A stretch of DNA of 64,000 bases, from contig NC_134841.1 of assembly GCF_965363235.1 (NCBI RefSeq), positions 34,811,440-34,875,439 of the forward strand, in the 5' to 3' direction. Below the pieces are notes generated by a model. That model ran no database searches, was not told where the DNA came from, and saw nothing but the letters and a program-made list of their open reading frames with translations. Shown in pieces: positions 1-13,088 of this stretch; position 1 is the first letter of the stretch, and each line of letters starts with the position of its first letter. Source of the stretch: Mytilus galloprovincialis (Eukaryota; Mollusca; Bivalvia; Mytilida; Mytilidae). The translations under genes and the position numbers were made by a program.

Positions 1-80
1 GCCATGGCTCAAAATAGAACATAGGGGTAAAATGCAGTTTATGGCTTATGTCTCTGAAAAGCATGTAGAGTAAATCTGAC
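1..80 (-). repeat. Truncated copy of the 502 bp-unit repeat
   Basis: The first 80 bases are the reverse complement of a stretch that recurs three times between 24370 and 25450 (TTGAGTTATAAGCCAAAAAC, then a conserved CATGTTCTATTTTTAGCCATGG-like run). The copy is cut by the window edge and has no coding potential. Confidence 0.8.
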
Positions 81-159
81 AAAAGGTAGAAATGATCATT
101 AGGTGAAGATCTATATGTCTATTCGGCAGTAAGGTTGATCTATATCATTTAGTATATTT

Positions 160-800
160 TTATGTGTTTGGTAGTCAAAGATATTTGGTATGTAGTTGTA
201 TAAGTATTGGCACATCTCATTACCATGGAGATTATTTTGCTCCGCCCGTCTTCTCAGTTATGGTTTATTGACTTTGAAATTTTGCTTAGTTTATGTATTA
301 GTTTGTGTTAAGGTTTGTTAAAGAGAACTTCTTATTTCAAGATGTATTTTTCATGTGTATGGTTGCATATATATATTATTGTCTCACTTGACAGGGTCTA
401 AAAGTGAGACAAAGGTATGCTGTTTCTGTCATCCACCACAGCGGCAGCAATGTATTTTAAAATTTGTGATTAGATCTAGTTAATGTGGTGAACTACAAGT
501 TGTAGATCAATCATATTTGGTATGCAGTCCTTTATTTTAGTCCTATTAGTATTGGCACATCTCATTTCCATAGAGATTATAAGACCCTGCCCCCTCAATC
601 ATGGTCTATTGACTTTGAAGCTTTTCCTTATTTTACATGGATTTGTTTGTGATTAGGTCAGTTTATTGGGAACTATTGGGAACAACAAGTGGTCAGTCAA
701 TTAAATTTGGTATGCAGTTGTATAAGCTTTTTTGAATCGTTTTCACAGCGATTATTTGGCTCTGCCTTTTTAGTCATGGTCTATTGTCTTTTTTGCTAAG
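160..800 (+). repeat. Three diverged copies of a dispersed repeat
   Basis: The phrase TTTGGTATGCAGTTGTATAAG followed by a GGCACATCTCAT block, an AGATTAT block and a TCATGGTCTATTGACTTT block occurs at about 180-330, 510-660 and 705-800 with substitutions and indels. No coding frame is conserved among the copies. I see nothing else in this stretch. Confidence 0.6.
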
Positions 801-839
801 TGAACATGTTTTAGTTTCCAATTCTATCAAGGAGGACGA

Positions 840-3800
840 AGGAAAAATAAAATAAAAAGACATGGAAAATTCATAATGTCAAACTTACTTGGTCTACAAC
901 AAAGAAACCCTTTTACTTGATTGCTGTTCATCATATACAAGTTTACAGACAAGTCCTTTAACAATGAGAAAATGTTTAAAAAAAATTGTGCTTAAAAATG
1001 TTTTGATTTGTGTACATTAATCTGAATAATAATGACTTTCTTTTATTTCCAATTCTACCAAAGAGGACAGAAGAAGCAGCCCAAAGTGACAGACTTGAAG
1101 AAATATAGGCAATGTAAGTAGGATTAAGTGATTTTGCTGTTTGTGGCGTTTCCTCGAAGTAGCTGGTTACCTCCAAATGGGACGACAGTCATGGATGTTG
1201 AGATGGCCTACGTCGCAGACTCGCGAGGACGGGCGGCTGGGATGTTCTTTAGCGACCTACGACAGCTACAGGTTTACTGCCTATGCCTGTAGAAGGGGAC
1301 TTTGAGATGTCATGCTGAAGTTTTCTGGAGATTATCTGGTTTCATTTTTGGGAAGCAGTCCACATGGAAAAATGATGCAGCCAAACTAAAGATATGCTTG
1401 ATTGGTTCTTTCCAATGTCCCTGTTATTAAGAAGCAGGAAAAATTGAAGAATAAGAGAGGGAAAATGTCAAATTTACTTGGTCTACAACAAAGAAACCCT
1501 TTTATTTGATTGCTGTTCATCATATACAAGTTCACAGACAAGTCCTTCAACAATGAGAAAATGTTTAAAAAAAATTGTGCTTAAAAATGTTTTGATTTGT
1601 GTACATTAATCTGAATAATAATGACTTTCTTTTATTTCCAATTCTACCAAAGAGGACAGAAGAAGCAGCCCAAAGTGAAAGACTTGAAGAAATATAGGCA
1701 ATGTAAGTAGGATTAAGTGAGTTTGCTGTTTGTGGTGTTTCCTCGAAGTAGCTGGTTACCTCCAAATGGGACGACAGTCATGGATGTTGAGATGGCCTAC
1801 GTCGCAGATTCGCGAGGACGGGCGGCTGGGATGTTCGCTAGCGACCTACGACAGCTACAGGCTTACTGCCTATGCCTGTAGAAGGGGACTTTGAGATGTC
1901 ATGCTGAAGTTTTCTGGAGATTATCTGGTTTCATTTTTGGGAAGCAGTCCACATGGAAAAATGATGCAGCCAAACTAAAGATATGCTCGATTAGTTCTTT
2001 CTAATGTCCCTGTTATTAAGAAGGAGGAAAAATTGAAGAATAAGAGAGGGAAAATGTCAAATTTACTTGGTCTACAACAAAGAAACCCTTTTATTTTATT
2101 GCTGTTCTTCACATACAAGTTCACAGACAAGTCCTTCAACAATGAGAAAATGTTTAAAACAAATTGTGTATAAAAATGTTCAGCTGTTTCTTACAGAGTT
2201 ATCTCTAAGTGTTATGTAGGTGTCAGACCACCAATTACTCCCTCAAATTTTGAACGTATGTAAAAGTAGGCCTACTGTAACACAAAATAGTGCTTTTGAT
2301 GTCATTGTTTACTTAATTTAACCAACAAATTTGCAGAAATGAAACTTTTGGTGAAAGAGAAATATATTTCGACCATTTTGAGCTAAAATTCACTTGTCTG
2401 TCAGTTTGCATTAAAAATTTTGGAATTAATGCGCTTTTTAGTACACTAATTTAAGATTTCCAGAAAACCAGGGTTTATTTTTGGAGTACCGCTGTTTTGA
2501 AGGTCAGATGTACCACCTTAATAGTAAAATTTTGTAACAGAATATTAAATTAATCTTAATTTGAAAACAATTTGATATTGACAGAACAAATATCAAATGA
2601 TCATTTCAGAAATACATAATTTGTGCTTCAAGTGCAAAGACTTTTCTAACAATTAACAGTTGTTTTCTGAGCTAGTTCTGATTGGTCAGGTTTTATTGTC
2701 TGTTTCTTGCTTTTGTTCTATGAATAGTTCAGTGGTATCTTTTTTTTTCAGGATATGGTGTGCATTATTCAAAGGGATCTTTTTATGTAATTTTGAAATG
2801 ATATACATTTGATATTTGATAGTAATTGACCGATTCAATCCACAAAAAAACATTCTTATAAAAGAAACCCTTTCATTTTATTGCTGTTCTTCATATTCAA
2901 GTTGACAGACAAGTCCTTCAACAATGAGAAAATGTATCAAAAAAATTGTTTATAAAAATGTTTTGGTTTGTGTTCATTAATCTGACTAATAATGACTTTC
3001 TTTTATTTCCAATTCTACCAAAGAGGACAGGAGAAGCAGCCCAAAGTGAAAGACTTGAAGAAATATAGGCAATGTAAGTAGGATTAAGTGATTTTGCTGT
3101 TTGTGGCGTTTCCTCGAAGTAGCTGGTTACCTCCAAATGGGACGACAGTCATGGATGTTGAGATGGCCTACGTCGCAGATTCGCGAGGACGGGCGGCTGG
3201 GATGTTCGCTAGCGACCTACGACAGCTACAGGTTTACTGCCTATGCCTGTAGAAGGGGACTTTGAGATGTCATGCTGAAGTTTTCTGGAGATTATCTGGT
3301 TTCATTTTTGGGAAGCAGTCCACATGGAAATATGATGCAGCCAAACTAAAGATATGCTCGATTGGTTCTTTCTAATGTCCCTGTTGTTAAGAAGCAGGAA
3401 AAATTGAAGAATAAGAGAGGGAAAATGTCAAATTTACTTGGTCTACAACAAAGAAACCCTTTTATTTTATTGCTGTTCTTCATATACAAGTTCACTGACA
3501 AGTCCTTCAACAATGAGAAAATGTTTAAAACAAATTGTGTATAAAAATGTTCAGCTGTTTCTTACAGAGTTATCTCTAAGTGTTATGTAGGTGTCAGACC
3601 ACCAATTACTCCCTCAAATTTTGAACGTATGTAAAAGTAGGCCTACTGTAACACAAAATAGTGCTTTTGATGTCATTGTTTACTTAATTTAACCAACAAA
3701 TTTGCAGAAATGAAACTTTTGGTGAAAGAGAAATATATTTCGACCATTTTGAGCTAAAATTCACTTGTCTGTCAGTTTGCATTAAAAAATTTGGAATTAA

Positions 3801-6800
3801 TGCGCTCTTTAGTACACTAATTAAAGATTTCCAGAAAACCAGGGTTTATTTTTGGAGTACCGCTGTTTTGAAGGTCAGATGTACCACCTTAATAGTCAAA
3901 TTTTGTAACAGAATATTAAATTAATCTTAATTTGAAAACAATTTGATATTGACAGAACAAATATCAAATGATCATTTCAGAAATACATAATTTGTGCTTC
4001 AAGTGCAAAGACTTTTCTAACAATTAACAGTTGTTTTCTGAGCTAGTTCTGATTGGTCAGGTTTTATTGTCTGTTTCTTGCTTTTGTTCTATGGATAGTT
4101 CAGTGGTATCTTTTTTTTTTCAGGATATGGTGTGCATTATTCAAAGGGATCTTTTTATGTAATTTTGAAATGATATACATTTGATATTTGATAGTAATTG
4201 ACCGATTCAATCCACAAAAAAACATTCTTACAAAAGAAACCCTTTTATTTTATTGCTGTTCTTCATATTCAAGTTGACAGACAAGTCCTTCAACAATGAG
4301 AAAATGTATCAAAAAAATTGTTTATAAAAATGTTTTGGTTTGTGTTCATTAATCTGACTAATAATGACTTTCTTTTATTTCCAATTCTACCAAAGAGGAC
4401 AGGAGAAGCAGCCCAAAGTGAAAGACTTGAAGAAATATAGGCAATGTAAGTAGGATTAAGTGATTTTGCTGTTTGTGGCGTTTCCTCGAAGTAGCTGGTT
4501 ACCTCCAAATGGGACGACAGTCATGGATGTTGAGATGGCCTACGTCGCAGATTCGCGAGGACGGGCGGCTGGGATGTTCGCTAGCGACCTACGACAGCTA
4601 CAGGTTTACTGCCTATGCCTGTAGAAGGGGACTTTGAGATGTCATGCTGAAGTTTTCTGGAGATTATCTGGTTTCATTTTTGGGAAGCAGTCCACATGGA
4701 AATATGATGCAGCCAAACTAAAGATATGCTCGATTGGTTCTTTCCAATGTCCCTGTTATTAAGAAGCAGGAAAAATTGAAGAATAAGAGAGGGAAAATGT
4801 CAAATTTACTTGGTCTACAACAAAGAAACCCTTTTATTTGATTGCTGTTCATCATATACAAGTTCACAGACAAGTCCTTCAACAAGAGAAAATGTTTAAA
4901 AAAAATTGTGCTTAAAAATGTTTTGATTTGTGTACATTAATCTGAATAATAATGACTTTCTTTTATTTCCAATTCTACCAAAGAGGACAGAAGAAGCAGT
5001 CCAAAGTGAAAGACTTGAAGAAATATAGGCAATGTAAGTAGGATTAAGTGATTTTGCTGTTTGTGGTGTTTCCTCGAAGTAGCTGGTTACCTCCAAATGG
5101 GACGACAGTCATGGATGTTGAGATGGCCTACGTCGCAGATTCGCGAGGACGGGCGGCTGGGATGTTCGCTAGCGACCTACGACAGCTACAGGTTTACTGC
5201 CTATGCCTGTAGAAGGGGACTTTGAGATGTCATGCTGAAGTTTTCTGGAGATTATCTGGTTTCATTTTTGGGAAGCAGTCCACATGGAAAAATGATGCAG
5301 CCAAACTAAAGATATGCTCGATTGGTTCTTTCTAATGTCCCTGTTATTAAGAAGCAGGAAAAATTGAAGAATAAGAGACGGAAAATGTCAAATTTACTTG
5401 GTCTACAACAAAGAAACCCTTTTATTTTATTGCTGTTCTTCATATACAAGTTCACTGACAAGTCCTTCAACAATGAGAAAATGTTTAAAACAAATTGTGT
5501 ATAAAAATGTTCAGCGGTTTCTTACAGAGTTATCTCTAAGTGTTATGTAGGTGTCAGACCACCAATTACTCCCTCAAATTTTGAACGTATGTAAAAGTAG
5601 GCCTACTGTAACACAAAATAGTGCTTTTGATGTCATTGTTTACTTAATTTAACCAACAAATTTGCAGAAATGAAACTTTTGGTGAAAGAGAAATATATTT
5701 CGACCATTTTGAGCTAAAATTCACTTGTCTGTCAGTTTGCATTAAAAAATTTGGAATTAATGCGCTTTTTAGTACACTAATTAAAGATTTCCAGAAAACC
5801 AGGGTTTATTTTTGGAGTACCGCTGTTTTGAAGGTCAGATGTACCACCTTAATAGTCAAATTTTGTAACAGAATATTAAATTAATCTTAATTTGAAAACA
5901 ATTTGATATTGACAGAACAAATATCAAATGATCATTTCAGAAATACATAATTTGTGCTTCAAGTGCAAAGACTTTTCTAACAATTAACAGTTGTTTTCTG
6001 AGCTAGTTCTGATTGGTCAGGTTTTATTGTCTGTTTCTTGCTTTTGTTCTATGGATAGTTCAGTGGTATCTTTTTTTTTTCAGGATATGGTGTGCATTAT
6101 TCAAAGGGATCTTTTTATGTAATTTTGAAATGATATACATTTGATATTTGATAGTAATTGACCGATTCAATCCACAAAAAAACATTCTTACAAAAGAAAC
6201 CCTTTTATTTTATTGCTGTTCTTCATATTCAAGTTGACAGACAAGTCCTTCAACAATGAGAAAATGTATCAAAAAAATTGTTTATAAAAATGTTTTGGTT
6301 TGTGTTCATTAATCTGACTAATAATGACTTTCTTTTATTTCCAATTCTACCAAAGAGGACAGGAGAAGCAGCCCAAAGTGAAAGACTTGAAGAAATATAG
6401 GCAATGTAAGTAGGATTAAGTGATTTTGCTGTTTGTGGCGTTTCCTCGAAGTAGCTGGTTACCTCCAAATGGGACGACAGTCATGGATGTTGAGATGGCC
6501 TACGTCGCAGATTCGCGAGGACGGGCGGCTGGGATGTTCGCTAGCGACCTACGACAGCTACAGGTTTACTGCCTATGCCTGTAGAAGGGGACTTTGAGAT
6601 GTCATGCTGAAGTTTTCTGGAGATTATCTGGTTTCATTTTTGGGAAGCAGTCCACATGGAAAAATGATGCAGCCAAACTAAAGATATGCTCGATTGGTTC
6701 TTTCTAATGTCCCTGTTATTAAGAAGCAGGAAAAATTGAAGAATAAGAGAGGGAAAATGTCAAATTTACTTGGTCTACAACAAAGAAACCCTTTTATTTG

Positions 6801-8621
6801 ATTGCTGTTCATCATATACAAGTTCACAGACAAGTCCTTCAACAATGAGAAAATGTTTAAATAAAATTGTGCTTAAAAAATGTTTTGATTTGTGTACATT
6901 AATCTGAATAATAATGACTTTCTTTTATTTCCAATTCTACCAAAGAGGACAGAAGAAGCAGTCCAAAGTGAAAGACTTGAAGAAATATAGGCAATGTAAG
7001 TAGGATTAAGTGATTTTGCTGTTTGTGGTGTTTCCTCGAAGTAGCTGGTTACCTACAAATGGGACGACAGTCATGGATGTTGAGATGGCCTACGTCGCAG
7101 ATTCGCGAGGACGGGCGGCTGGGATGTTCGCTAGCGACCTACGACAGCTACAGGCTTACTGCCTATGCCTGTAGAAGGGGACTTTGAGATGTCATGCTGA
7201 AGTTTTCTGGAGATTATCTGGTTTCATTTTTTGGAAGCAGTCCACATGGAAAAATGATGCAGCCAAACTAAAGATATGCTCGATTGGTTCTTTCTAATGT
7301 CCCTGTTGTTAAGAAGCAGGAAAAATTGAAGAATAAGAGAGGGAAAATGTCAAATTTACTTGGTCTACAACAAAGAAACCCTTTTATTTTATTGCTGTTC
7401 TTCATATACAAGTTCACTGACAAGTCCTTCAACAATGAGAAAATGTTTAAAACAAATTGTGTATAAAAATGTTCAGCTGTTTCTTACAGAGTTATCTCTA
7501 AGTGTTATGTAGGTGTCAGACCACCAATTACTCCCTCAAATTTTGAACGTATGTAAAAGTAGGCCTACTGTAACACAAAATAGTGCTTTTGATGTCATTG
7601 TTTACTTAATTTAACCAACAAATTTGCAGAAATGAAACTTTTGGTGAAAGAGAAATATATTTCGACCATTTTGAGCTAAAATTCACTTGTCTGTCAGTTT
7701 GCATTAAAAATTTTGGAATTAATGCGCTCTTTAGTACACTAATTAAAGATTTCCAGAAAACCAGGGTTTATTTTTGGAGTACCGCTGTTTTGAAGGTCAG
7801 ATGTACCACCTTAATAGTCAAATTTTGTAACAGAATATTAAATTAATCTTAATTTGAAAACAATTTGATATTGACAGAACAAATATCAAATGATCATTTC
7901 AGAAATACATAATTTGTGCTTCAAGTGCAAAGACTTTTCTAACAATTAACAGTTGTTTTCTGAGCTAGTTCTGATTGGTCAGGTTTTATTGTCTGTTTCT
8001 TGCTTTTGTTCTATGGATAGTTCAGTGGTATCTTTTTTTTTCAGGATATGGTGTGCATTATTCAAAGGGATCTTTTTATGTAATTTTGAAATGATATACA
8101 TTTGATATTTGATAGTAATTGACCGATTCAATCCACAAAAAAACATTCTTACAAAAGAAACCCTTTTATTTTATTGCTGTTCTTCATATTCAAGTTGACA
8201 GACAAGTCCTTCAACAATGAGAAAATGTATCAAAAAAATTGTTTATAAAAATGTTTTGGTTTGTGTTCATTAATCGGACTAATAATGACTTTCTTTTATT
8301 TCCAATTCTACCAAAGAGGACAGGAGAAGCAGCCCAAAGTGAAAGACTTGAAGAAATATAGGCAATGTAAGTAGGATTAAGTGATTTTGCTGTTTGTGGC
8401 GTTTCCTCGAAGTAGCTGGTTACCTCCAAATGGGACGACAGTCATGGATGTTGAGATGGCCTACGTCGCAGATTCGCGAGGACGGGCGGCTGGGATGTTC
8501 GCTAGCGACCTACGACAGCTACAGGTTTACTGCCTATGCCTGTAGAAGGGGACTTTGAGATGTCATGCTGAAGTTTTCTGGAGATTATCTGGTTTCATTT
8601 TTGGGAAGCAGTCCACATGGA
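840..8621 (+). repeat. Higher-order tandem array, left part
   Basis: Near-identical units repeat in tandem. Using the GC-rich anchor GGGACGACAGTCATGG, copies lie at 1179, 1768, 3139, 4511, 5099, 6471, 7061 and 8432. The spacings are 589, 1371, 1372, 588, 1372, 590 and 1371 bp. The array is therefore made of a short (S) and a long (L) unit in the order S L L S L S L, with an S+L higher-order repeat of 1960 bp. L equals S plus about 782 bp, made of a duplicated 130 bp AAGAAACCCTTTTATT block and about 650 bp of unique spacer. Each unit has a GC-rich core of about 200 bp in AT-rich DNA. A 66-72 codon frame on the - strand (starting MEVTSYFEETPQ) is open in most copies, and a 60-codon + frame (starting MVLSNVPV) is open only in the long units. 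I recognise neither as a protein family; copying alone explains their conservation. Confidence 0.93.
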
Positions 8622-9226
8622 ACCAGGTGCTCCGCAGGGCACAGCTTTATACGACCGCAGAGGTCGAACCCTGAACAGTTGGGGCAAGTATGGACAAAAC
8701 ATTCAAGCGTGATACAGCTCTGAATTTGGATTGTGATCAAATTTTTAACATTACATGGTTTTTTTTTACACAAAACAAATGTCAAGATTTTACGAATCAA
8801 TTAAAGATTTCTTCTTCAAACTTTTTAAATCTAAAATTAAATAGTTGACACAGCATAGGTTTCTGACACAGAATGAATGTGGTCTAATGAACTTAAAAGT
8901 TTTTTTTGCCTTTGAGCAATTTACTATGCTGTTGAATATTAATCCTCTCAAAAAAATGTTTGAAGAAATTTTCTTTTTATTTATGAAATCTGAAATGAGA
9001 AAAATTTAAACCCCCCCCCCCCTTTTTTTTCACATCCCCGTTTCCCTTTTTCCAAAACTGATATCAATTCAAATTTCTAATGGAGTTTGCAACAATAACT
9101 ACTCTTTTAAATACATCATAAAATATTAAAATGTAAAATAAAGTGCTTGTTATCACTGAATGGTAAAGATTGGTTGGTAGTAAAAGTGAATATGCATTGT
9201 TTATTGTATAAAACAATAAAAAAAAC

Positions 9227-9500
9227 TTCATCAGCAACATTTTATATTGGCAAATTTCCAATGAAGTTATTTACATAAAGTTATTGGCAAATAAAAATAG
9301 AAAATGACATCATAGTCATGTCTGGCAAATGTCCAACATACATTATCTAAAAACATTTTAGATAAGATAAGGAAAAAAAGCTTCATCAGCAACATTTTAT
9401 ATTGGCAAATTTCCAATGAAGTTATTTACATAAAGTTATTGGCAAATAAAAATAGAAAATGACATCATAGTCATGTCTGGCAAATTTCCAACATATATTA
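9227..9500 (+). repeat. Direct duplication of about 100 bp
   Basis: The block beginning CTTCATCAGCAACATTTTAT and ending CATAGTCATGTCTGGCAAAT occurs at about 9227-9330 and again at about 9380-9485, almost unchanged. It lies inside the insertion at 8622-10697. Confidence 0.8.
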
Positions 9501-9654
9501 TCAACTACTATTCTATACAAAGAAAGATAACTCCAATTGAAAATTAATTGCTATTGCACAATATTGTGCAATTAGATATTTCTTGCTATTGTGCAATACT
9601 GTGCAATTGAAAATTTCTTGCTATTGCACAATACTTGATATGGAATCCTGATTT

Positions 9655-10660
9655 GGACCAACTTGAAAACTGGGCCCATAATCAAAAATCAAAGTACATA
9701 TTTAGATAAAGCATATCAAATAAGCCCAAGAATTTAATTTTTTTAAAATCAAACTTAGTTTAATTTTGGACCCTTTGGACCTTAATATAGACCAATTTGA
9801 AAACTGGACCAAAAATTAAGAATCTACATACACAGTTAGATTTGGCATATCAAAGAACCCATTTATTCAATTTTTGATGAAATCAAACAAAGTTTAATTT
9901 TGGACCCCCATTTGGACCAACTTGAAAACTAGGCCAATAATTAAAAATCTAAGTACATTTTTAAATTCAGCATATCAAAGAACCCCAAGGATTCAATTTT
10001 TGTTAAAATCAAACTAAGTTTAATTATGGACCCTTTGGACCTTAATGTAGATCAATTTGAAAACGGGACCAAAAATTAAGAATCTACATACATAGTCAGA
10101 TTCGGCATATCAAAGAACCCCAATTATTCAATTTTTGATGAAATCACACAAAGTTCAATTTTGGACCCTTTGGGCCCCTTATTCCTAAACTGTTAGGACC
10201 AAAACTCCCAAAATCAAACCCAACCTTCCTTTTATGGTCATAAACCTTGTGTTTAAATTTCATAGATTTCTATTTACTTATACTAAAGTTATGGTGCAAA
10301 AACCAAAAATAATGCTTATTTGGGCCCCTTTTTGGCCCTTAATTCATAAACTGTTGTGACCAAAACTCCCAAAATCAATCCCAACCTTTCTTTTGTAGTC
10401 ATAAACCTTGTGTCAAAATTTCATAGATTTCTATTAACTTAAACTAAAGTTATAGTGCGAAAACCAAGAAAATGCTTATTTGGGCCCTTTTTGGCCCCTA
10501 ATTACTAAAATGTTGGGACCAACACTCCCAAAATCAATCCCAACCTTCCTTTTGTGGTCATAAACCTTGTGTTAAAATTTCATAGATTTCTATTCACTTT
10601 TACTAAAGTTAGAGTGCGAAAACTAAAAGTATTTGGACGACGACGACGACGCCGACACCA
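9655..10660 (+). repeat. Diverged tandem repeats with a GACGACGACG tail
   Basis: Two kinds of block alternate. One reads about TTGGACCAACTTGAAAACTG...AATCTA, recurring at 9655, 9790, 9910 and 10045. The other reads about CCAAAACTCCCAAAATCAA...CATAAACCTTGTGT, recurring at about 10200, 10360 and 10525. The block ends in a GACGACGACGACGCCGAC run at 10635. A degraded copy of the first kind lies at 20520-20930. Confidence 0.75.
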
Positions 10661-10697
10661 ACGTGATAGCAATATTTTCAAATTTTGCGGTCGTATA

Positions 10698-11565
10698 AAA
10701 ATGATGCAGCCAAACTAAAGATATGCTCGATTGGTTCTTTCCAATGTCCCTGTTATTAAGAAGCAGGAAAAATTGAAGAATAAGAGAGGGAAAATGTCAA
10801 ATTTACTTGGTCTACAACAAAGAAACCCTTTTATTTGATTGCTGTTCATCATATACAAGTTCACAGACAAGTCCTTCAACAATGAGAAAATGTTTAAAAA
10901 AAATTGTGCTTAAAAATGTTTTGATTTGTGTACATTAATCTGAATAATAATGACTTTCTTTTATTTCCAATTCTACCAAAGAGGACAGAAGAAGCAGTCC
11001 AAAGTGAAAGACTTGAAGAAATATAGGCAATGTAAGTAGGATTAAGTGATTTTGCTGTTTGTGGCGTTTCCTCGAAGTAGCTGGTTACCTCCAAATGGGA
11101 CGACAGTCATGGATGTTGAGATGGCCTACGTCGCAGATTCGCGAGGACGGGCGGCTGGGATGTTCGCTAGCGACCTACGACAGCTACAGGCTTACTGCCT
11201 ATGCCTGTAGAAGGGGACTTTGAGATGTCATGCTGAAGTTTTCTTGAGATTATCTGGTTTCATTTTTGGGAAGCAGTCCACATAAAAAAAATGATGCAGC
11301 CAAACTAAAGATATGCTCGATTGGTTCTTTCTAATGTCCCTGTTATTAAGAAGCAGGAAAAATTGAAGAATAAGAGGGAAAATGTCAAATTTACTTGATC
11401 TACAACAAAGAAACCCTTTTATTTGATTGCTGTTCATCATATACAAGTTCACAGACAAGTCCTTCAACAATGAGAAAATGTTTAAAAAAAATTGTGCTTA
11501 AAAATGTTTTGATTTGTGTACATTAATCTGAATAATAATGACTTTCTTTTGTTTCCAATTCTACC
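10698..11565 (+). repeat. Higher-order tandem array, right part
   Basis: Array sequence resumes exactly in phase after the insertion. It has one complete short unit with its anchor at 11097, followed by a partial unit (about 11290-11560) that breaks at CCAATTCTACC. The same block opens normal units at 4736 and 6716. A short indel in the terminal unit changes the reading frames, consistent with an older edge copy. Confidence 0.85.
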
Positions 11566-11935
11566 CAGGAAAATAGCCATACAATTTTTATAGATTGATA
11601 TAGAAATGAAAATGTACATAAGACATCAAACAATATATTTATTTGAATTTGTTTCATTCATATCTCCAAACACAAGTGGATTATATAGGGCATCACTGAA
11701 GCAGGAAGTGCCCCCCCCCCCTTTTTTTTATGTCAGTCAGAGAGGCACCCTTATAAAAAGTGCTGGATCTGCCACTGATTAAACATGTTTGTGAGTGCTC
11801 AACCAACAATGGACTAACCTGTGACAATAAGAATAAACTTAAAAATATGGTTCTATTGGCTTTACTCCATAGATTGGTACGAGGCACATAAATCACAACG
11901 AACATAGAAAGTAGACACAAAGAAATAAATCATGT

Positions 11936-12221
11936 TTTTATGCCCCATTCATTGGCATTATGTTTTCTGGTCTGTCTGTCCGTTATTTTTGTACGTTCGT
12001 ACGTCTGTCCGTCCCACTTCAGGTTAAAGTGTTTGGTCGAGGTAGTTTTTGATGAACTTGAAGTCCAATCAACTTGAAACTAAGTACACATGTTCCCTAT
12101 ATGATATTTCTAATTTTAATGTTTAATGAGAGATTTTCTTCCCTTTTCACGGTCCACTGAATATAGAAAATGATAGTGCGAATGGGTGGGGCATCCGTGT
12201 AGTGTTGACACATTCTTGTTT
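11936..12221 (-). repeat. ATGCCCC / GGACGGACG dispersed element, copy 1
   Basis: Starts with TTATGCCCCATTC, contains the TCTGTCCGTC-type pyrimidine run and the GACTTGAAGT-like block, and ends with GTGGGGCATCCGTGTAG followed by ACACATTCTTG. It is the reverse complement of the copy at 18369-18661. It has no open frame. Confidence 0.85.
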
Positions 12222-13088
12222 TAACTGAAGTATCATTAATATTCACAGACTAATTGAGTTTCATGGGGTGGAACCAGGGTTTTCATATGAAGCTCGATTT
12301 TTAAGCAAGACAAAGTTACATCATTCATATCCTATTTGCCAAAAATAAATCCAGAATATTTTTTTTGTAACTGAATATATAAGTCAGATTATTTGTTTAA
12401 ACATTACAGATTAGCTTTGGGCTTGTCCTTAAGGATTGAGACTGAAAATGGCAATTGGATCAGACTTTTAAAGTAAGTTTTAATCATTACGTAGATTTTT
12501 TAATTTCTGAACTCAATTCATGTAAAATGGGAGTTTGCGTGGGGTATAATGTTTTTGACCTGTCTGTCCTGTTCGTCAACCTGGTTCTTGTCATTGCTAC
12601 TCCTCTGAAACCACAATTTCATAAAACAAGGTAGTATGTACACAATACTATGTAGTTGTGCATATAAAGAAGAAATTATGATTCAATTTTTGTTCTAGGG
12701 GTTACGTTATGCCCCTCTGAACTTAAATTGAGGCCTATACTGCTGTAACAGTTGCACTACAAGTCCTTTGAAACTGCACAACAGCATTTCGTGGATCTTT
12801 AAAGTTAATGAAGACAGTATGGCAATAATAATATCCAGCTACATGCATGTATACATGTATCAATGAAAACAATGGCAATTGTATCCCTCAGAGCAATCTG
12901 CTCTTTGATTGACTTTTTTTAATTTATCTAGATTTAAACTAAATATCCACTGGATTTCTTGAGTAGGAGTTATGAAACAAAGTACCAATCAATCAACCAA
13001 CTTTCTGTCATTTAATATCCACAGAAATCCATGTTTTCTTAATCACAATGAAAATCATTTAATCCACTGTTGATTTTTTGAAGAGTTT
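12222..13088. other. Gap: no gene, one exon-like segment
   Basis: AT-rich sequence without a convincing reading frame. Positions 12410-12472 look like an internal exon: TTTAAACATTACAG before it, GTAAGTTT after it, and one frame open through all 63 bases. No homology is recognised and no partner exon joins it in frame, so it is not called as a gene. Confidence 0.3.

Larger units (their letters stand above)
8622..10697. mobile_element. 2.08 kb insertion splitting the array, with TTTATACGACCGC ends
   Basis: Array sequence stops after CACATGGAA and resumes at AAAATGATGCAGCC about 2.08 kb later; the anchor spacing here is 2665 bp instead of 588. The insert has TTTATACGACCGCAG near its left end (8646-8660) and the inverse, TTGCGGTCGTATAAA, at its right end (10685-10699), so it has short inverted ends. 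Its left 370 bp is a dispersed repeat, also found degraded at 19375-19525. Its right 1 kb is a set of diverged direct repeats ending in a GACGACGACG run. There is no transposase frame, so it is non-autonomous. Confidence 0.7.

Noticed and set aside
11228..11470. 80-codon - strand frame as a gene
   Set aside because: It arises from a small indel in the terminal array unit; the other units do not keep this frame.
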